Source: Apteryx mantelli (Eukaryota > Chordata > Aves > Apterygiformes > Apterygidae). From it: a stretch of 64,000 bases of DNA. The position numbers and the translations under genes were made by a program. Location: contig NC_089981.1 of the NCBI RefSeq assembly GCF_036417845.1, positions 21,968,001-22,032,000 of the forward strand, written 5' to 3'. Position 1 is the first letter of the stretch, and every line of letters begins with the position of its first letter. Positions 47,581-60,856 of this stretch are shown here, piece by piece. The notes beneath the pieces are model-generated. The model saw only the letters and a list, made by a program, of their open reading frames with translations. It did no database searches and had not been told where the DNA came from.

Positions 47581-49775
47581 GAGCTGCAGGAACTCTGTTA
47601 GCTCCCCCTCTGCCACCTCCCTTAGCACCTGCCAACCTCACCACCCTCCGCCACCAGCACAGAAGTGTCAGTAACCTGAGGACTTGGCTCTGTAATGAAA
47701 TGCCTCTGGGACCGTGCACTGCCTCACCTGCCCCTTCTGGGGAAAGGCACCCTCCTTGTCGTGTACAAGGCAGGCAGGGGTTCAGTGGGTTCTCCTCATT
47801 GTCAAGGAGCAACTGAGCTGTGGGTCTTCTGCTAGAAGCCTTAGCAAAACAGTCCGTTGATACAACCAAAGCAAGATTATCAGGGCTGTTTCTCTTGAGG
47901 CTCTTCTTCAGCCAACATGAAGATATCAAGAACCTTAGTTTGCTCTCTGATAAGTGGCTCAACAGCACCATGCATTTACTGTGAGGACAGATGATGTTTC
48001 TGCACCAAGCTGGAGCCAGGGCTGAGTCTCTCATACGAAGAAGATTTCTCTCTCTCCCCTAAGTGCACACTGATGCCTTAACACAGCTGTTTTCCATCTG
48101 AGAGGATGTCTGCTTGGTTGCTTGGGGCAGAAACCGCTCTCCCTTCTAATTGGGAACGTAGCTTGGTGCAACTGAAATCTTGTCACGACTCCATTGCCAA
48201 GATGTGGCTGCCTTAGGATTAATCAGCAATCCTTCCTCTTCTTCCTCGAAGCTTTCACCCAACACAGTGCCATTAGGAGCCACAAGAGGCCTTTTGTCTC
48301 TAGTGGTTCTAGAGCAAAGACATTGAACTCTGTTCCAATTCTTTTTGGTCTAGTTTGTTGTATTTAGCGGCTTCCAGTGTGAATGAGAAAAATTTTAATT
48401 TGTTTCCTGCCTACCCTCCGCTGAGATTTGGTGAAGAACTGATCTGTCTGTGGAGCAGGCATGTCTTGCTACCCTTTGGCCTCTTCAGTTAGTGGAAATA
48501 TCTTCTCATGTCTCTTAAACACTGAGAGATGCCCTGGGCCTGATGGTGTAATTACCAAGCTTGTCTTTCTTGGGCAGGAAATGAATATGTACAAATGTTG
48601 TATCAGCCTCCATAGAGTTTGTTAATCAGCTGAGGGTTTTCTGGCTTTAAGGAGACCTGGAAGCCCACTTTCCTAACCCTCTCAGCAGTAACCAGTATAA
48701 TCAGCTTCACCCAGTTGCCCCAGTGTATTTGGTAAATTGGGAGAGCTGGGTTATGAGTTAATGGTCTGGTTGCTGCAGAGGAATAGGTTTATTTAAATGT
48801 TATCTCTTCACTGGGATCCAGGATATGTACAGGACATAGACATCACTGCTGCCCTGATCTTTTTCAGGGGCTATGGATCATGATGCCAACAGGATCTTAA
48901 CCTGAATTCACAGGAGCTTCTGTGCCACTCCCCTCCTGGGGATTTGGGTTGTTTTTTTCCTAATTGTCCTGGAAAGGGTGTAGGGTTCTCTTCTGTAAGT
49001 CTGCCTGGTAAAGCTCGGGTCTTGTTTTCACCTTCCTGATATGCCTGTTACACCTATGAAGAAGAAAGGGATGTGGAGTTTTGGGGTTTCTTTTTTAAGC
49101 AGTTAAGACAAGCCCTTTCATAAACAAAGTCATTTATTCCCTTTCTTGGCCTGTTAGTGGCACAGGCTGAGCCCTGTCCCCTGGCAGCCAAACAGTTAAC
49201 GTTCACAAAATCAGCCGCTTTCCCAAAGGTTTTGATTCACAGAGCAGAAACCTTGGGCTGGCTCCTGCAAGGGGGCTAATGGGTGACAAGTTAAAATTCA
49301 GAGCAGGTGAATCTGAAACTCCCCCGTTGGCATCCGCACCATGAAATAATCCTTAGTACTAATGCAGAGAGGTGGAGGAGCTCAGGTGTATCCTTGTTCC
49401 CCAGGCAAAGGGAAAGAGGGGAAAGAAATCTAAATTATTGCGTAATGATCTAAAGGAGAACTCTCTAAATTATTTCTTGTTTTATATTCAAGTTCCTGAC
49501 AAGTATTGACTACTAACTAAGAGGAAAATATTCAGCATGTTGCTTGAAGCAATATTTCTAGTTTCTTATGCATATCTTCATAGCTGCCTTTGCCCATTCC
49601 CTTCAAATATGTTGTACAGGGGTGGGAGAGGCCAGGAAGAGTGAGATATAATAGTAAGTTGGCTTGTGTCCATTGAGTTGTTTTATACTTTGTGTAATAA
49701 TATTCATTGCTTTTTTTTTTTAACCCAGTTTAAGTTGCTGGCCAATAGAAAAATAAAGCTTAAGATTCTATACCT
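47581..49775 (+). other. CD151: CD151 3' untranslated region
   Basis: About 2.2 kb of noncoding sequence runs to just after AATAAA at 49752-49757, with no canonical AATAAA noticed earlier. The length is inferred; shorter isoforms ending at variant signals are possible. Confidence 0.65.
49752..49757 (+). terminator. CD151: Polyadenylation signal AATAAA of CD151
   Basis: An exact hexamer within AGAAAAATAAAGCTTAAG, about 2.2 kb after the stop codon. A T-run lies about 40 bases upstream. Confidence 0.7.
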
Positions 49776-52700
49776 ATCCGGTGTAGTGAAACCAAAGAGA
49801 TAACGTGAGCAGTGTGGGTCATATGGATTCAGAGTCCACAGCGATGGCAGAAAGCAGGTCAAAGCAGAAGAGCAGGAACCCTGAATTTGACGGCCATGAA
49901 GCCCATAGAGACACAACCGCCTCGTCTTGCAAAGAGGAGAGGAGCCCCGGGATTGCACCCCTGAGCACGTGGGGTGCCCAGTGACTTCTGCTGGTGTTGC
50001 TGGTGCTCCTTGCTCCCTTGTGTCGGGTCCTGCAGTTCTGAATGCGAAGGGCTGAAGGGAGTCGATAGATGTCGTGAGCGCTCTATGCCTTTTCTTCTAG
50101 CTTGATCCAAAGTTTGTGAAAATCAATGCAAAAATTCTCCTTGGCTTAAAGAAGACAGGGCCTGTAATAGTAGTATCTGTGGGGCCTGTGAGTGACAGTG
50201 CCTACAGAATGCAGCATGTCGCCAACAGCGAGGACTGAATAAATAGCAGGCTTGGGCCAGCCACAGCTTGGTTTGAACTGTTTCCTCAGCAGTGGAAGAA
50301 GCTGATCTGAGGGATCGGCCTGAAAAAGAAGCTGCAGGAAAAATCTGCTTCATGTCACTGCTTTTGCTAGCCTGACTGAGATCTGCTGCTGCGGGGTGCT
50401 GAGGGACTGCTCCTCCGTGTGACACCCTGAGAGCTGGAGTTGCAGGACCTCCTGGCACCAGGTATTGCAGCAGCTGTGGACCCAGTCTGTGCGCATGGAA
50501 GTGTGCGCACGCAACGCAGTATTCCCGAATTTGTGCTACACCTAACTGCTTAGTGAAGTTCTTAGTAGCCTCTGACACCTGGTTTCCACTTAGTGGAAGT
50601 CTCTCCCCTTTCCATCGTCTCTGTGTTACAGGGACGGGGTTGGGCTGCTGCAGGGTGGCTGCAGCTTCTTAGCACTGTGCCGTGAACGGGGTGCATGGGG
50701 GTGCCCTGGGCTACGGGCCTGTGTTCCTGCACGTGCTGTGTAGTTGTTCCACACAACGCCGTGTAGCTCATAGCCACCTTGCAGCATAGACGTGAAAAAC
50801 AGGGAGCAGATACGCACTCCGTTTTTATTACCAGCCTCTTGAGTGCGAGAGTGGAGAATTGCACATTACAAATTTCAAGTACGCTGATATCCAACTGGCT
50901 GGGAACGCCTGCCTGCCACTAACAGGCATGGCCACTCGGTGGCTCTCCATACTCCACACACGGTGCAGTATTAATTTAGCTCCCTTAATTCTGGTACGTT
51001 AAGTCTAGCTCAGGCTGCTTTGCTTTGTGGGCAGCGGCGTCCCTGCGCCTGAGGGAAGCGTGGGGCAGGTCGCTCTGACAATGCCTACGTGTTTGCTCAC
51101 CTGGAAGGAAGGTTGCTCGTTCCAGTGGTTTTCACACTGCAGCGAGGCACTGGTCCCACAGACCTACTCTGAGGGCTCAACTGGGCTTGGGCTGGGAGGC
51201 CAAAGGGAAGACCCAGGCAGGATGGGGCATCCCACCCTTCCTGCCAAAACCCTGGGGGGCAGAGAGCCTGGGGCAGGCAGGGCTGCTGCCCTCCCGCTCC
51301 CCTGCCTCCCCCCACCTATCCTGTCCACGTGCCAGCCCGCGCCTCTTCTCCCGTTACGCTGGGTGCCAGATGGCTCCCCGGCACTGGCTTAGGCCGTGGA
51401 TCGAGTGCCTTTCTTACCTGTGTTCTCCAAGCCTCAGCTTTTTTGCTGCTGGCACCTGTTTAACCATGCTACCCATCAGACAGGGAATGAAGCAAAGTAG
51501 CACTGAGCGCACTCGGTTGGCTCGGAAAAGGAGCTTCTGCTACAAAACACAAACCTGTTGGCTGAATGCAACAGAGGAGACGGACGTGGGTGGTTTGATG
51601 GTGGCAAGGGAAAAAGATCAGGTGGGTATAAACTGCCCTGTGGAGGTTTGTGCAAGAGGGCCTGGGGCAGGCTGCGGCCTGGGACTTATCAGCTGTGAGC
51701 TTCCTTGCTGTCATCTGTCCCCAGCCCGGCTGCCTCTGTCCTGCCCTGCTGCCCTCAGAGCTTGGAGCTGCCCACCAGCTTGTCCCTACAAACCAAGGGG
51801 GCGCGAATGGCCCCTTGTTTATAGGGGGACTCTGCTTCCCTGTGTCCCCAGCAGCTGCCTGCGCCCCCTCGGCACTGCGCTGCCCTGAATCCAACTTGCC
51901 GTCACTGAGCCTTCCCCACCTTGGAGGACCCACCTACTAAACATTCGTTATTTTAATTTCAGACACGGAGCGCAGAGAACGTGCAGGTTGCAGTGCATGT
52001 GAGAGCCTGGAAAAGCAGAGGGGTGAGCTGTAGTTCCTCGCACAGGCGAGCTCCTGGGACTCTCCGTTCCCCACCAAGGACGCAGGAAGCCCTGTGCTCT
52101 TTCCTGCCTCCTTGGCCTGTGGTGTGGGCACCCTACCACCACCACCTCTGCCTGTGACCTGGGTATTCCTCCCCATCTGGCTCACAGGTGACATGGGCGA
52201 GTCACCTTGTGGTGACCGTCGCTCTGGGGTGACGAGGACGTCCAGAAGTGATCTGAACCTTCTTCCCCCATTAGAAAACCTTGCTCGAGGACTGGTCTGG
52301 GCCAGGGAAGGGCTGCGATCTCCTTTCCCCCCAGCCGGCTGTGCATGCTTACAGCTGCCCTGCCTTTCCCAGCCTGGAGATGCTTCTGGGCACGTCCACA
52401 GCGGTTGGTTTCAAACTCCCCTTCACCAGCCTTGCTGCCTCAGGTGGGGCTGCCACAGCGATGTTGTGTGGAGCCAGGTACAAAGCTGAGCTGCCCTCTG
52501 AGAGGAAAGCTGTGGGATCGCTGATCCCGTAGGGTCTCCTTGCCTGGTCACAGAAAATGGCCACAAATCCCATCCTCCTGCCTGGTCCTGTTCCCTCTCC
52601 ATGCCTTTAGGGTTGCCATGTGGTTCCAGTAATCCTTCTCCACCCCAAAGGGAAATTATTCCCCCCTTTGGCAAGATTGTTTTGTGGCTTGTGGCTTCTA

Positions 52701-55700
52701 ATAAGCACGTAGCAGAGTGTCTTTCTCTGAAGAGCATATGCAGTGTGAAGCAATTGCTTAAAAGCAATTTCTCACATTCTTGTTTGAATTGGCTTATTCT
52801 ACAGTGTTGGCGATCAGGGTGCAATTACCATTTTATAGCTTCCTTGCAGGAGGCTCGGTCAAGTTTCTGGGTACTAGCTGTCCCCTGTTGCAGAGCAGGA
52901 GCACAGAGTCCTCTCCCTCCAGCCCTGGAGATTTGGACTGCAAAACTTTGCCACTCCTAGCAATTAACTCGCCCTGTGGTCTGCCCCCTTGGGGTACCCC
53001 GGTGGTTGGTGCCATTTGTTCAGAACAAAAACACTGCAGTGAAAGCAGATGTAACAGTAAATAGTTTCTGCAAGTGTCCAGCTTAGGGGCAGTCTGTTTC
53101 TGCACAGATTAAAATAAGACCGAAGTACTTCAGACTCCCCTGTAGGGCTGCTACTGAGAGTCTCTAAACAAAAACCGATTTGCAGACATTCCCTTTCTGC
53201 TCCTTCATTTAATGAGGAGGAGTTTTCCCCCAGAGATGCCTTGGTGCCCGTTTCATTTGCCATTTGGCAGTGGTCACCACTTGTAATGTCCTTGTCTCCT
53301 GTTGGGCTAGGGCTGAAGGAGGCTGCAGTAGTGGAGAGAGAAAGATGAGGACCAGGCAAATGGCCCTGTCTCTCCCCCATCACAGGACATGAAGAATACA
53401 CCATGCTTGGGAAACAGCAAAGGGCAGTGATGGCTCCTTTCCTGCTGCGAAACCTCCCCAGAAGAGTGGAAACTAAACCACACTCCTCACTAAGAGGCTG
53501 CAGCACAGCACTCCCAGACCTGCTCCCCCTCCCTCCCTGGTGCCTTTCTCCACTTACTGCTCTCACAGCAGAATGAAATTGGCTTAATGGACACAGTCCT
53601 GGAAGGACCTTGCAGTCCAGAGAGCTCTTTTGAGGTGTCATGGGCTTGCTCCTGAGCTGTGGACTTGCAGCTCTGTGGTGTGGTGCCTGTTTGCTAGTGT
53701 TTCTCTGGGAGCTGCACCCTACCTGGCCTCCTTTTGGTGAGACCTGGGCTCCCAAAGCCACCGGTTTGTCTGGGCGGTGTGGGAAGCCATGAGCTCATCG
53801 TTGTCGCAGCTGGCGTTTCTGCACAGCCTCGTACACGTGGTATCTGGCTGTGCATCCTGCTTTTGGAGTCATCACAGCATGTCCCATCCTGCAGATGCAG
53901 AGCTTCTTTGCACTGCCGCGGTGGCTCAGGATGACGGGCCTTCCGGGGTGCCTGTTTTTGCTGTGGGGGCCCTGGGCTTGCTCCCTTGCTGTTGAAGTGC
54001 AGCTATTCAGCCTGCTGGCTGCGCCGCGCTTTGTCTCCCTGGAGAGGTGTTGCTGCGGGAAGAGCGTGCCTGACTGCCGCTTCTCTGCTTCAAAGTCGTC
54101 TCAGAAGAGAGGTCACAGTTATGTTGGTGGCACTGCCTGCCTGGCTGAGGAGGAGGAGTAGGCAACAGGGAGGAGATTTGTGTGGCGTCTTCAGAAAAGA
54201 AAAATTCCTTGCGGGGAGGGAGCACGATGCTCTCAAATGAGCTATAATCATATGAACAGCAGGGATGCTAGTGCCCAACAAATGTATTCAATGAATCATT
54301 CAGTCACGCCAGCTCGCTAGGCGTACAAGGGTTTTCAAGTCCTCTTACTCACTGTAAAGGAGGCCTGCTCCTTCTGTTATCACTGCTGCCTGTATTAGCA
54401 GAAAGAATACTGCACACACCAAAGCCATTAAGATCAGTAGCTTTCTCTTTTCTGATTACTGCTCCCTGATGCAGAAAAAGAGCTGCTGAGCACCAGCCAT
54501 TTCCAGCAGCGAACAGTCTCAGTTACTCGGGAAGAGCGATTCCTGCTGATGTAGAGAGCTGAGAGAGGTCCGTGCCCTGGCAGGGACTGACCCCCTCGCA
54601 GGTAACTTCCCGCTGAAATGGCAAAGCAGCTGCTTCCCCACGTCGGGACAGCAAAACCCAGCCCTGTTCCCTTCGAGTGCCAGAGGTGGGTCTAACGGCC
54701 ATGGCCTGCCCAGCATGTGTCTCAGGCATCCCAGGGGGAGCGTAGGGGTTGCACCAAGTCCTCCGTTCCCCTAAAGGTTAACCCAAAACAGGCGTTGACC
54801 CCTGGATATAATCTGTGGAGCGATGGTTCCTAACTTTGACTGGCCTGTGAGTAACTGTAAGGAATCAGGTTTGCAGGTAATATCTCACGTGTGCTGTTGC
54901 TCACAGTGGCAGAAAAACAACTAAGAAACCTGGCTGCCCCTTTAGCTCCTCGTAGGCACCGGGTGCCTAGTGTGCTGCGCTGGAGGATTTCCTCTGTGGA
55001 CTCAGAGGGGTAGGAGGGCTCCAGCGAGCCTCGTGTGCAGCGAGGTGTCTGAGGGACTCTTGCCCAAGCACTGACCTGTTTGGCCCGGAACGAACCCACG
55101 CCACGTGCAGTGAGTTCCTGCAAACCTGCACTCCAGAATGCCTCACGTAGTGGCCGGGAGAGCTGCAGGAGACCTGCAGGCTAAGCTCAGCGTGACCATC
55201 CTCGTGCTACCCACAGGGGTGCAGCTACAGCAACAGGACAGAGGAGAGAAGACGGGGGAAGCAGTTTGCAGACCTGATCTCCTCCTTTTCACATGAAGCA
55301 AATCCTCCCTCATTCCTGCAGCAGAGCCGGATACGCCCCCATTCCTGCTGAGGCGGCCTCCCGCCAGGGAAAAGGCAGGCCGGCGAGGGAGGAAATGAGG
55401 AGGCGCAGCAGCACAGGAACTTTGACAGGTTAGGTTTATATTTCTTACTTTGCTGAGAAATGCCTGAACACCTTTCCCTTAACGAATGACCATAGAAACA
55501 TGCTCAGTCCTTCCTGAGTCACTGCCCCCCTCTCCCTTTGCAGCGGAGCGATGTTCCTGTATGTCCGTCCCCTCTTCCTGCGGATTAGGCAGCAGCGAGG
55601 GCCTGTCTCTGCATGCCGGCCATCGGAGCCTTGGCCCACTCCCCTCTGAAGGATTTCTGGGCTCCCTGGCCAGGGGTTACTAGGGACTGGGGCAAACTGT

Positions 55701-55869
55701 TGCATCACACAGAGAGGCGCCCCATGAAAGTTTAACTGCGTGTCTCCTGCCTGCCAGCCTACAACTTCCTAAGAGGACCTCTCCAGTAGCAAGAGGTGGG
55801 TAATGGCACCAGTGCGCTACTGTCACCTCTTCCTCAGGGGAAGGCAGAGCAATGCTAAAAGCTTAAGCT

Positions 55870-55965
55870 CCTTGCTTTGTTTTACAAGGGAAACTGAGGC
55901 AAGTATTTCATCCGAGCTCATACAGAAAGTCGGCTGCAAAATGGATGCCAAGGGACCGAGACCCC
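55870..55965 (+). repeat. MIR-type SINE relic
   Basis: 'tttacaagggaaactgaggc' followed by 'aagtatttcatccgagctca' and 'tacagaaagtcggctgcaaa' matches the MIR 3' half. Confidence 0.55.
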
Positions 55966-56265
55966 CGTGGTGCGGGGCGTTATCTCTAGGTCCTGTCGCT
56001 GCCGAGAGCCGATTGCACCACTCAGTAGCACTCTGTACTCATAGCACATATTTTAGATATTGATAAAGCCTCTTTCTTTTCCTGGGAGATCTGTATGTTT
56101 AATTCTCTTTTAACCTTCCCAAGCAGTGTTTATTGACTAGTTGTTTTCTCACATTATTTTAGAGGCTTTGATTTATTGCTGCCCATCCTGTGATGCAGTG
56201 TGCCAAGAATAAGAAATAGTGGCCCAAAACTTGAGGCAGCGGTCTGAGGCTTGGGGATTGTGAGT

Positions 56266-56631
56266 TCAGCTGCTGTCACCACTCTCATAGGACATCAGCT
56301 CAGTCACTTCATCTCTGGTCACCTCGGCTCCCTCATGACCAAAATAGTACTTGGTCCTCTCTATTCTTTTTCTTCTGCTGTACATCAGCCCAGGGCTGAG
56401 CACAATGTGGTCTCCGTGCACTGCTGAAGTACAAGTAATGAACCAGGACCCATCTGAGGTGGTGGAGAGGGCAACATCACCTCCCCAGGCCTTGAAGTCC
56501 CGTCCCTGTAGCGGGACTGCTCTCAAGGCACCTGCCTTTCCCACAGCTGCATCAAACTGCAGGTCTCTGCCCAGCAGCTTGCGCCTCCCCTCCCTCGCGC
56601 CCCTCCACTCCCAATTCCTGCTGCTCCTCTC
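56266..56631 (-). other. Unassigned ORF with protein-like composition
   Basis: On the minus strand 121 sense codons are open from 56631 to a TGA at 56266-56268. An internal GTG (56542-56544) could serve as a start codon, but no good ATG is evident early in frame. The translation has a balanced mix of residues, for example LQGRDFKAWGGDVALSTT, SWFITCTSAVHGDHIVLSPG and KYYFGHEGAEVTRDEVTELM, unlike the proline/serine-rich chance ORFs around it. I do not recognise the family. It could be a single exon, a decayed retrocopy or repeat-derived coding sequence, or a chance ORF. No splice acceptor with a good pyrimidine tract is visible upstream. Confidence 0.25.
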
Positions 56632-57789
56632 TTACACAGTATTCCTCTGTTGTATACACGCATGCTGAGCATTGCCAGGTACAATTTTATACTTATCTAA
56701 ATTAAATCTTGTCCTATTTAAAGATGCCCATCTTTCTAAGATATCCCAGGCTTATTCCCATTTATCCTTCCTTGCTTTTTCAGTCCCTCCTAGTCTGGCT
56801 TGATACACAAATGTGATCAATATTATAATTTATTTCCTTTTTCTCCTTTCTCCCTCTCTCATTTCTCTCTTCCAGGACTTTAATGAAAGTTTTTAATAGC
56901 GTTCAGTTCAAGACTGGCCTGCTGTTTCCTTTGCCTAATACCTCCTACTACGCTGATGATTTCATAAATTATTCAGTTGTTTGGGATTTGTCTGTCGGCT
57001 GTGACAGAATTGCTCAAAAGGAACATTTCAGAGGTTTGTCCAGTTTCCCAGACTGAACAATCCTGAACCCCGGAGCAGCAAGTGAAGGACCTCATATTAG
57101 AAGAAAAGCGAGCCCTAAAACATTGGCTCACAAAGAAGGGTGCACGTGTGTTGAATATGTTTTTCAACAACAAAACCAAAATGCTATTAAATGCATTTTA
57201 CAGTTCACTTCCTGTAGTTAATGGCACTGGATGGGACCATTAAAATAACAGTCCCAACAAATGTGGGATCTCTGTGTGTGCTGTGTCCTGCTCAGCAGAA
57301 AACCAACATAGCTTTTGGGAAGGATCTGGATTTAAATTAAAAAAAGAAAAGGCAGTATTTCACAAGCTGAGTAGTGGTTAACTGCAGCTGTGCTTAAGGT
57401 GCTGACTGGGAATACCCACGTTTGGCATTGTTTTCCCAGCTCGCCTGGAGGTTTGAGGACATCTCTTGCACCTGGGTTTTTCACAGAGCTCAACTACCCC
57501 TTTCATGAAATACCAGATATTCAAATGTTATCAACACTCACTGCTGGTTCTTAATGGGAGCTGAAGAGTGTGCAGCACTTAGTGCATGGATTTTTCCTGA
57601 AGTGCTTGAATGAAAACTGAGCTCCTTTGAAAATGTGAGCCTACTTCTAGACACTGCTAAACACTGAGAACAAATCTGGTCATTAATTTCTATCAGTGTT
57701 TCTTTCTTCCCCTCAGCTAATCATATTTTCTTTTTCTTGTCCACTTAGATTGAAAACTTCCTTTTACTATGTGTATGAGCTGTGCCAAG

Positions 57790-57860
57790 CTCCACGGAGC
57801 CCTGATCTCAGCATCACCACCTAAGTGGTGCTATAATGTAAATAACAATAAAAATACTGC
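57790..57860 (+). repeat. Possible SINE 3' end
   Basis: 'gagccctgatctcagcatca' and 'taagtggtgctataatgtaa' followed by 'ataacaataaaaatac' resembles the tail of amniote MIR-type elements. Confidence 0.35.
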
Positions 57861-60824
57861 TCCAAAGTAGTTATGACCCCATGAAATTGCTGAACTATGG
57901 TGACATTTCTGTTCTGAAACTGTCAATGGGAAATGCAAATCTCTGTCTCGCTGCTGCCTCTAATTTAGCCTCAGCAATTTCCTCCAGTTTTGCTCGGTTG
58001 CATAAGCTGTAGCTTCAAGTCAACTCAGTTCTGATATTAAAGGCAGAGGTTTCTGGAACATGAACACAGATACATTTTATTCTCCGCACACCGCTGGAAA
58101 AAGTTCTTTTTCACTGCTTTAGGATTTAGAGCTGTACCTGGAGATAGGGTCCTAGGTACTCTGTCTATCAGAAGGGAACTACGTGGTGCCATCCTGTGGC
58201 TTTCTATAGCTAACTGGAAATAGATTAACGAGAAGCGGGAAGTAGGCTAGAGCAGAAAGAGAGTTTAGGGGTGGGTGAGAGGTTGTTTTCTGAAGAAGAT
58301 GACACTGAATTGTTTTTCTTCTATGAGGGCGTGTGTAACTTAAAAAAAAAAAATTTTTGTTTGAAGGCTGAGTTTCCCAGCTTTTGTGGGACTATTGTAT
58401 AAAGAGCAACATACAGTCCTTGTGCCAAACAGTTCACAGTCTAATTGAACTCTTCTGAACTGCTTCTCCTTTATCTAAAGATAGACAGACTTCCTCCTGG
58501 GGAGCCAGAAGAAAGGAGAGTTCCCTTTTCATCTGCGAGAAGACAGGCTCCTGAGAACAATGCACCAGGTGTGACACATTCAGGTCATTATCTTGTTTTC
58601 AATACTCCATCCCAACAAGTTTCTCTTAGAAGGGTGTTTTCATTTCCAGAGAGCTTATGCTAAACTCCTGGGAAGATCTGGGCTTAGTCTGGGAGGAAAC
58701 TAAAAAGGGTGAATGTAGGGGGCAGTGAAAATCAATGGGTGCCTTACTTCTGTTTTGAAAGGAACATGGTGGAGGAAGAAGATAACAGTTGATTGTAGGA
58801 AGAGATTAAAATAGGGAAAAGACAGCCAGAAGGGACATGGGATCTGTTACAAGCCATCTGTGAGAGCTGAGCTTCACTGGGAGAGGTCTGAGGAGAATGT
58901 GTTGTCCCCCTGCGGCGGGGTGGCTCAGCTGTTATCCAGGTAAGTGCTCGTCTGGGCTTCCCCTCTGACACCAGAGTGAGGGAAGCAAGAGATCTTCCTG
59001 GGGTTTGAGAAAAACATCACTCCTGTTGGGCAAGTGTTACAGACATGGAGGGGAAGAAAATACAGAAAGGCTCCTCCTTGCTTCAGTTATTTCACAGGTT
59101 GTCTCTCTGTGATGACTTTTTGCACCCAGTCTCTTCTGTAGCAGTGCTGAAATGTCCACTTGAATTTTCTATTACACATTTGTTTATTTATGTGAATAAT
59201 TCTTCCTGCAGCACTTGATAGAGAAAATCTCTGTTTTCTGTTGAGAAGAAACCTCATCCCAATCTGTTCCCTTACTGTGCAGGATGCTGCCTAAAACCTG
59301 TCTGCATCTAGCTATATTAAATTCACTGCCTTCTTTTGTCAGCTAAATCTGCAGTTTTGTCAGAGGGGGCGATCAGATTTGTCTGGCACAATCTGTTCTT
59401 TATGAACCCGAGTTGCTTATTGCTCGCTGCGTTGCTCCCTCATAAGGTTTTGACATATTGATCCTCCTCCGAGAGCTGGGCTGAGAGCTGCGCTCGCTCA
59501 CGATGGCAGTGACAAATGGGTGACCACAGCTTCAGGGGCCCTTGCCTGAGGCAGGCTGGCACAGCCAGAGAACACAGGGCACGCGTGAAAGAGGAGGAAA
59601 GGTTAAAATACCGCGATGAATACTTGATTATGACCTATAAGGATGAGTGAAGAAAGAGATTTTGTGTGGGCCGCTACCCTCGCTTATAGGCATCAGATCC
59701 ATGTGTGCTTTCTCTTCTCATCAAGCAGCTAGAAAAGAATGAAGCTGCTTTTTCAGATACTATTTGGAAAAATAGATGGAAAAGATCTGGGGAAAGTGGA
59801 TTAAGAAAAGTTAAAGGGAATCACACCTCTTCCTAAAGCAAGTTTATTAAGCAAGTTGTCTGCAGACACCAACTTCCATGTGTCTTTGTCCTGGCTTTAT
59901 CCGTTTCATTTACCAGGACAAGAACAGCTCTGAGAAGACGAGGTACCTTTTCCCTCCCTGCATTGCCCAGAGTGCCAGCCCCTGTTGCCCTGCTGTATGA
60001 TCCTGCTAAAACCAGTAGATCCTGTCTTCCAAAATGCCTTGAAGAAGTGACCGAGCTAGAAGTCCCTTTAGGACAGGCCAGATTTCTGTGGGTTTTGTGC
60101 TTTTTGTAGGGGCCCCATGGCTCTATTCCGAAGTCGGTGAGCCCTCCTGTGGGAGTATGTGCAGGATCTGCCTACGTTTGGTTGGTGACTCTGCTGGCAT
60201 GGGTCCGTCCTGCACTGTGTCACCTTGCTGAGGTACAATCTGCTGGTCAGTGTTTGTCTGTATGCTTCTTCCACGGTTTCTGTGCTGGTTTGCAGTGTAG
60301 ACAGCCTACAGCTTCAGAGCTTGCCTTTCGCTGCAGCAGCAGAGATCTTTGCTCCTGAGGCATCTGCCTTTAATTCCTGTGGTAGCTGTCCTGTTAGCAG
60401 GAGCTTCTCAGAGAGCCAAAGTGCAGTGGGACTTCAGATGCCGCGGATGAGCTTCCCTGGCGTGGAAAAAATGTGTAATCCCCTGGGCGGTGTGTTTTCC
60501 ACCTCCTGTTTCCAGTCAAGTCAGGGGGAATGTGCTCCTGGGCTCCAGCCTGTGGCCAGGGAGCCTTTGGACCCTGATGTCCCCCCAGGTCTGCCTCCGG
60601 AGAGTTGGGTATGGAGATGGGTTGCATTTTCCATATCTTTGATCTCTCCCAAGCTAAAAGGCCCTGCGGAAGACCAGGTTTGTAGTATGGTACAGACTGA
60701 CACCTCTGGGTTTTGAGCTAAGCCCCCTCAAATAGTCCACCTCTTCTTTTTGAGAGGTCACTCAACCCCCTGAAATCGAGAATGTGCTCTCTTCCTTGCC
60801 ATACGTGCTGGCCTGTTGATTTTA

Positions 60825-60856
60825 CACGTACACACACATGCGTGCATGCACACACA
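60825..60856 (+). repeat. Imperfect (CA)n repeat
   Basis: Interrupted CACACA/CGTGCATG runs. Confidence 0.75.

Noticed and set aside
51187-51888. 233-codon plus-strand ORF downstream of CD151
   Set aside because: Pro/Leu/Ser-rich, GC-driven, overlapping ORFs on both strands, and no family features.
52640-52690. Plus-strand sequence reading IIPPFGKIV, resembling the POLR2L start
   Set aside because: The zinc-ribbon cysteines are absent, the strand is opposite to expectation, and no downstream cysteine-rich half is present.
52964-53761. 265-codon minus-strand ORF, the longest in the window
   Set aside because: It lies in GC-rich intergenic DNA, is rich in Ser/Pro/Gly low-information sequence, shows no domain, and overlaps other ORFs on both strands. 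A chance ORF is more likely.
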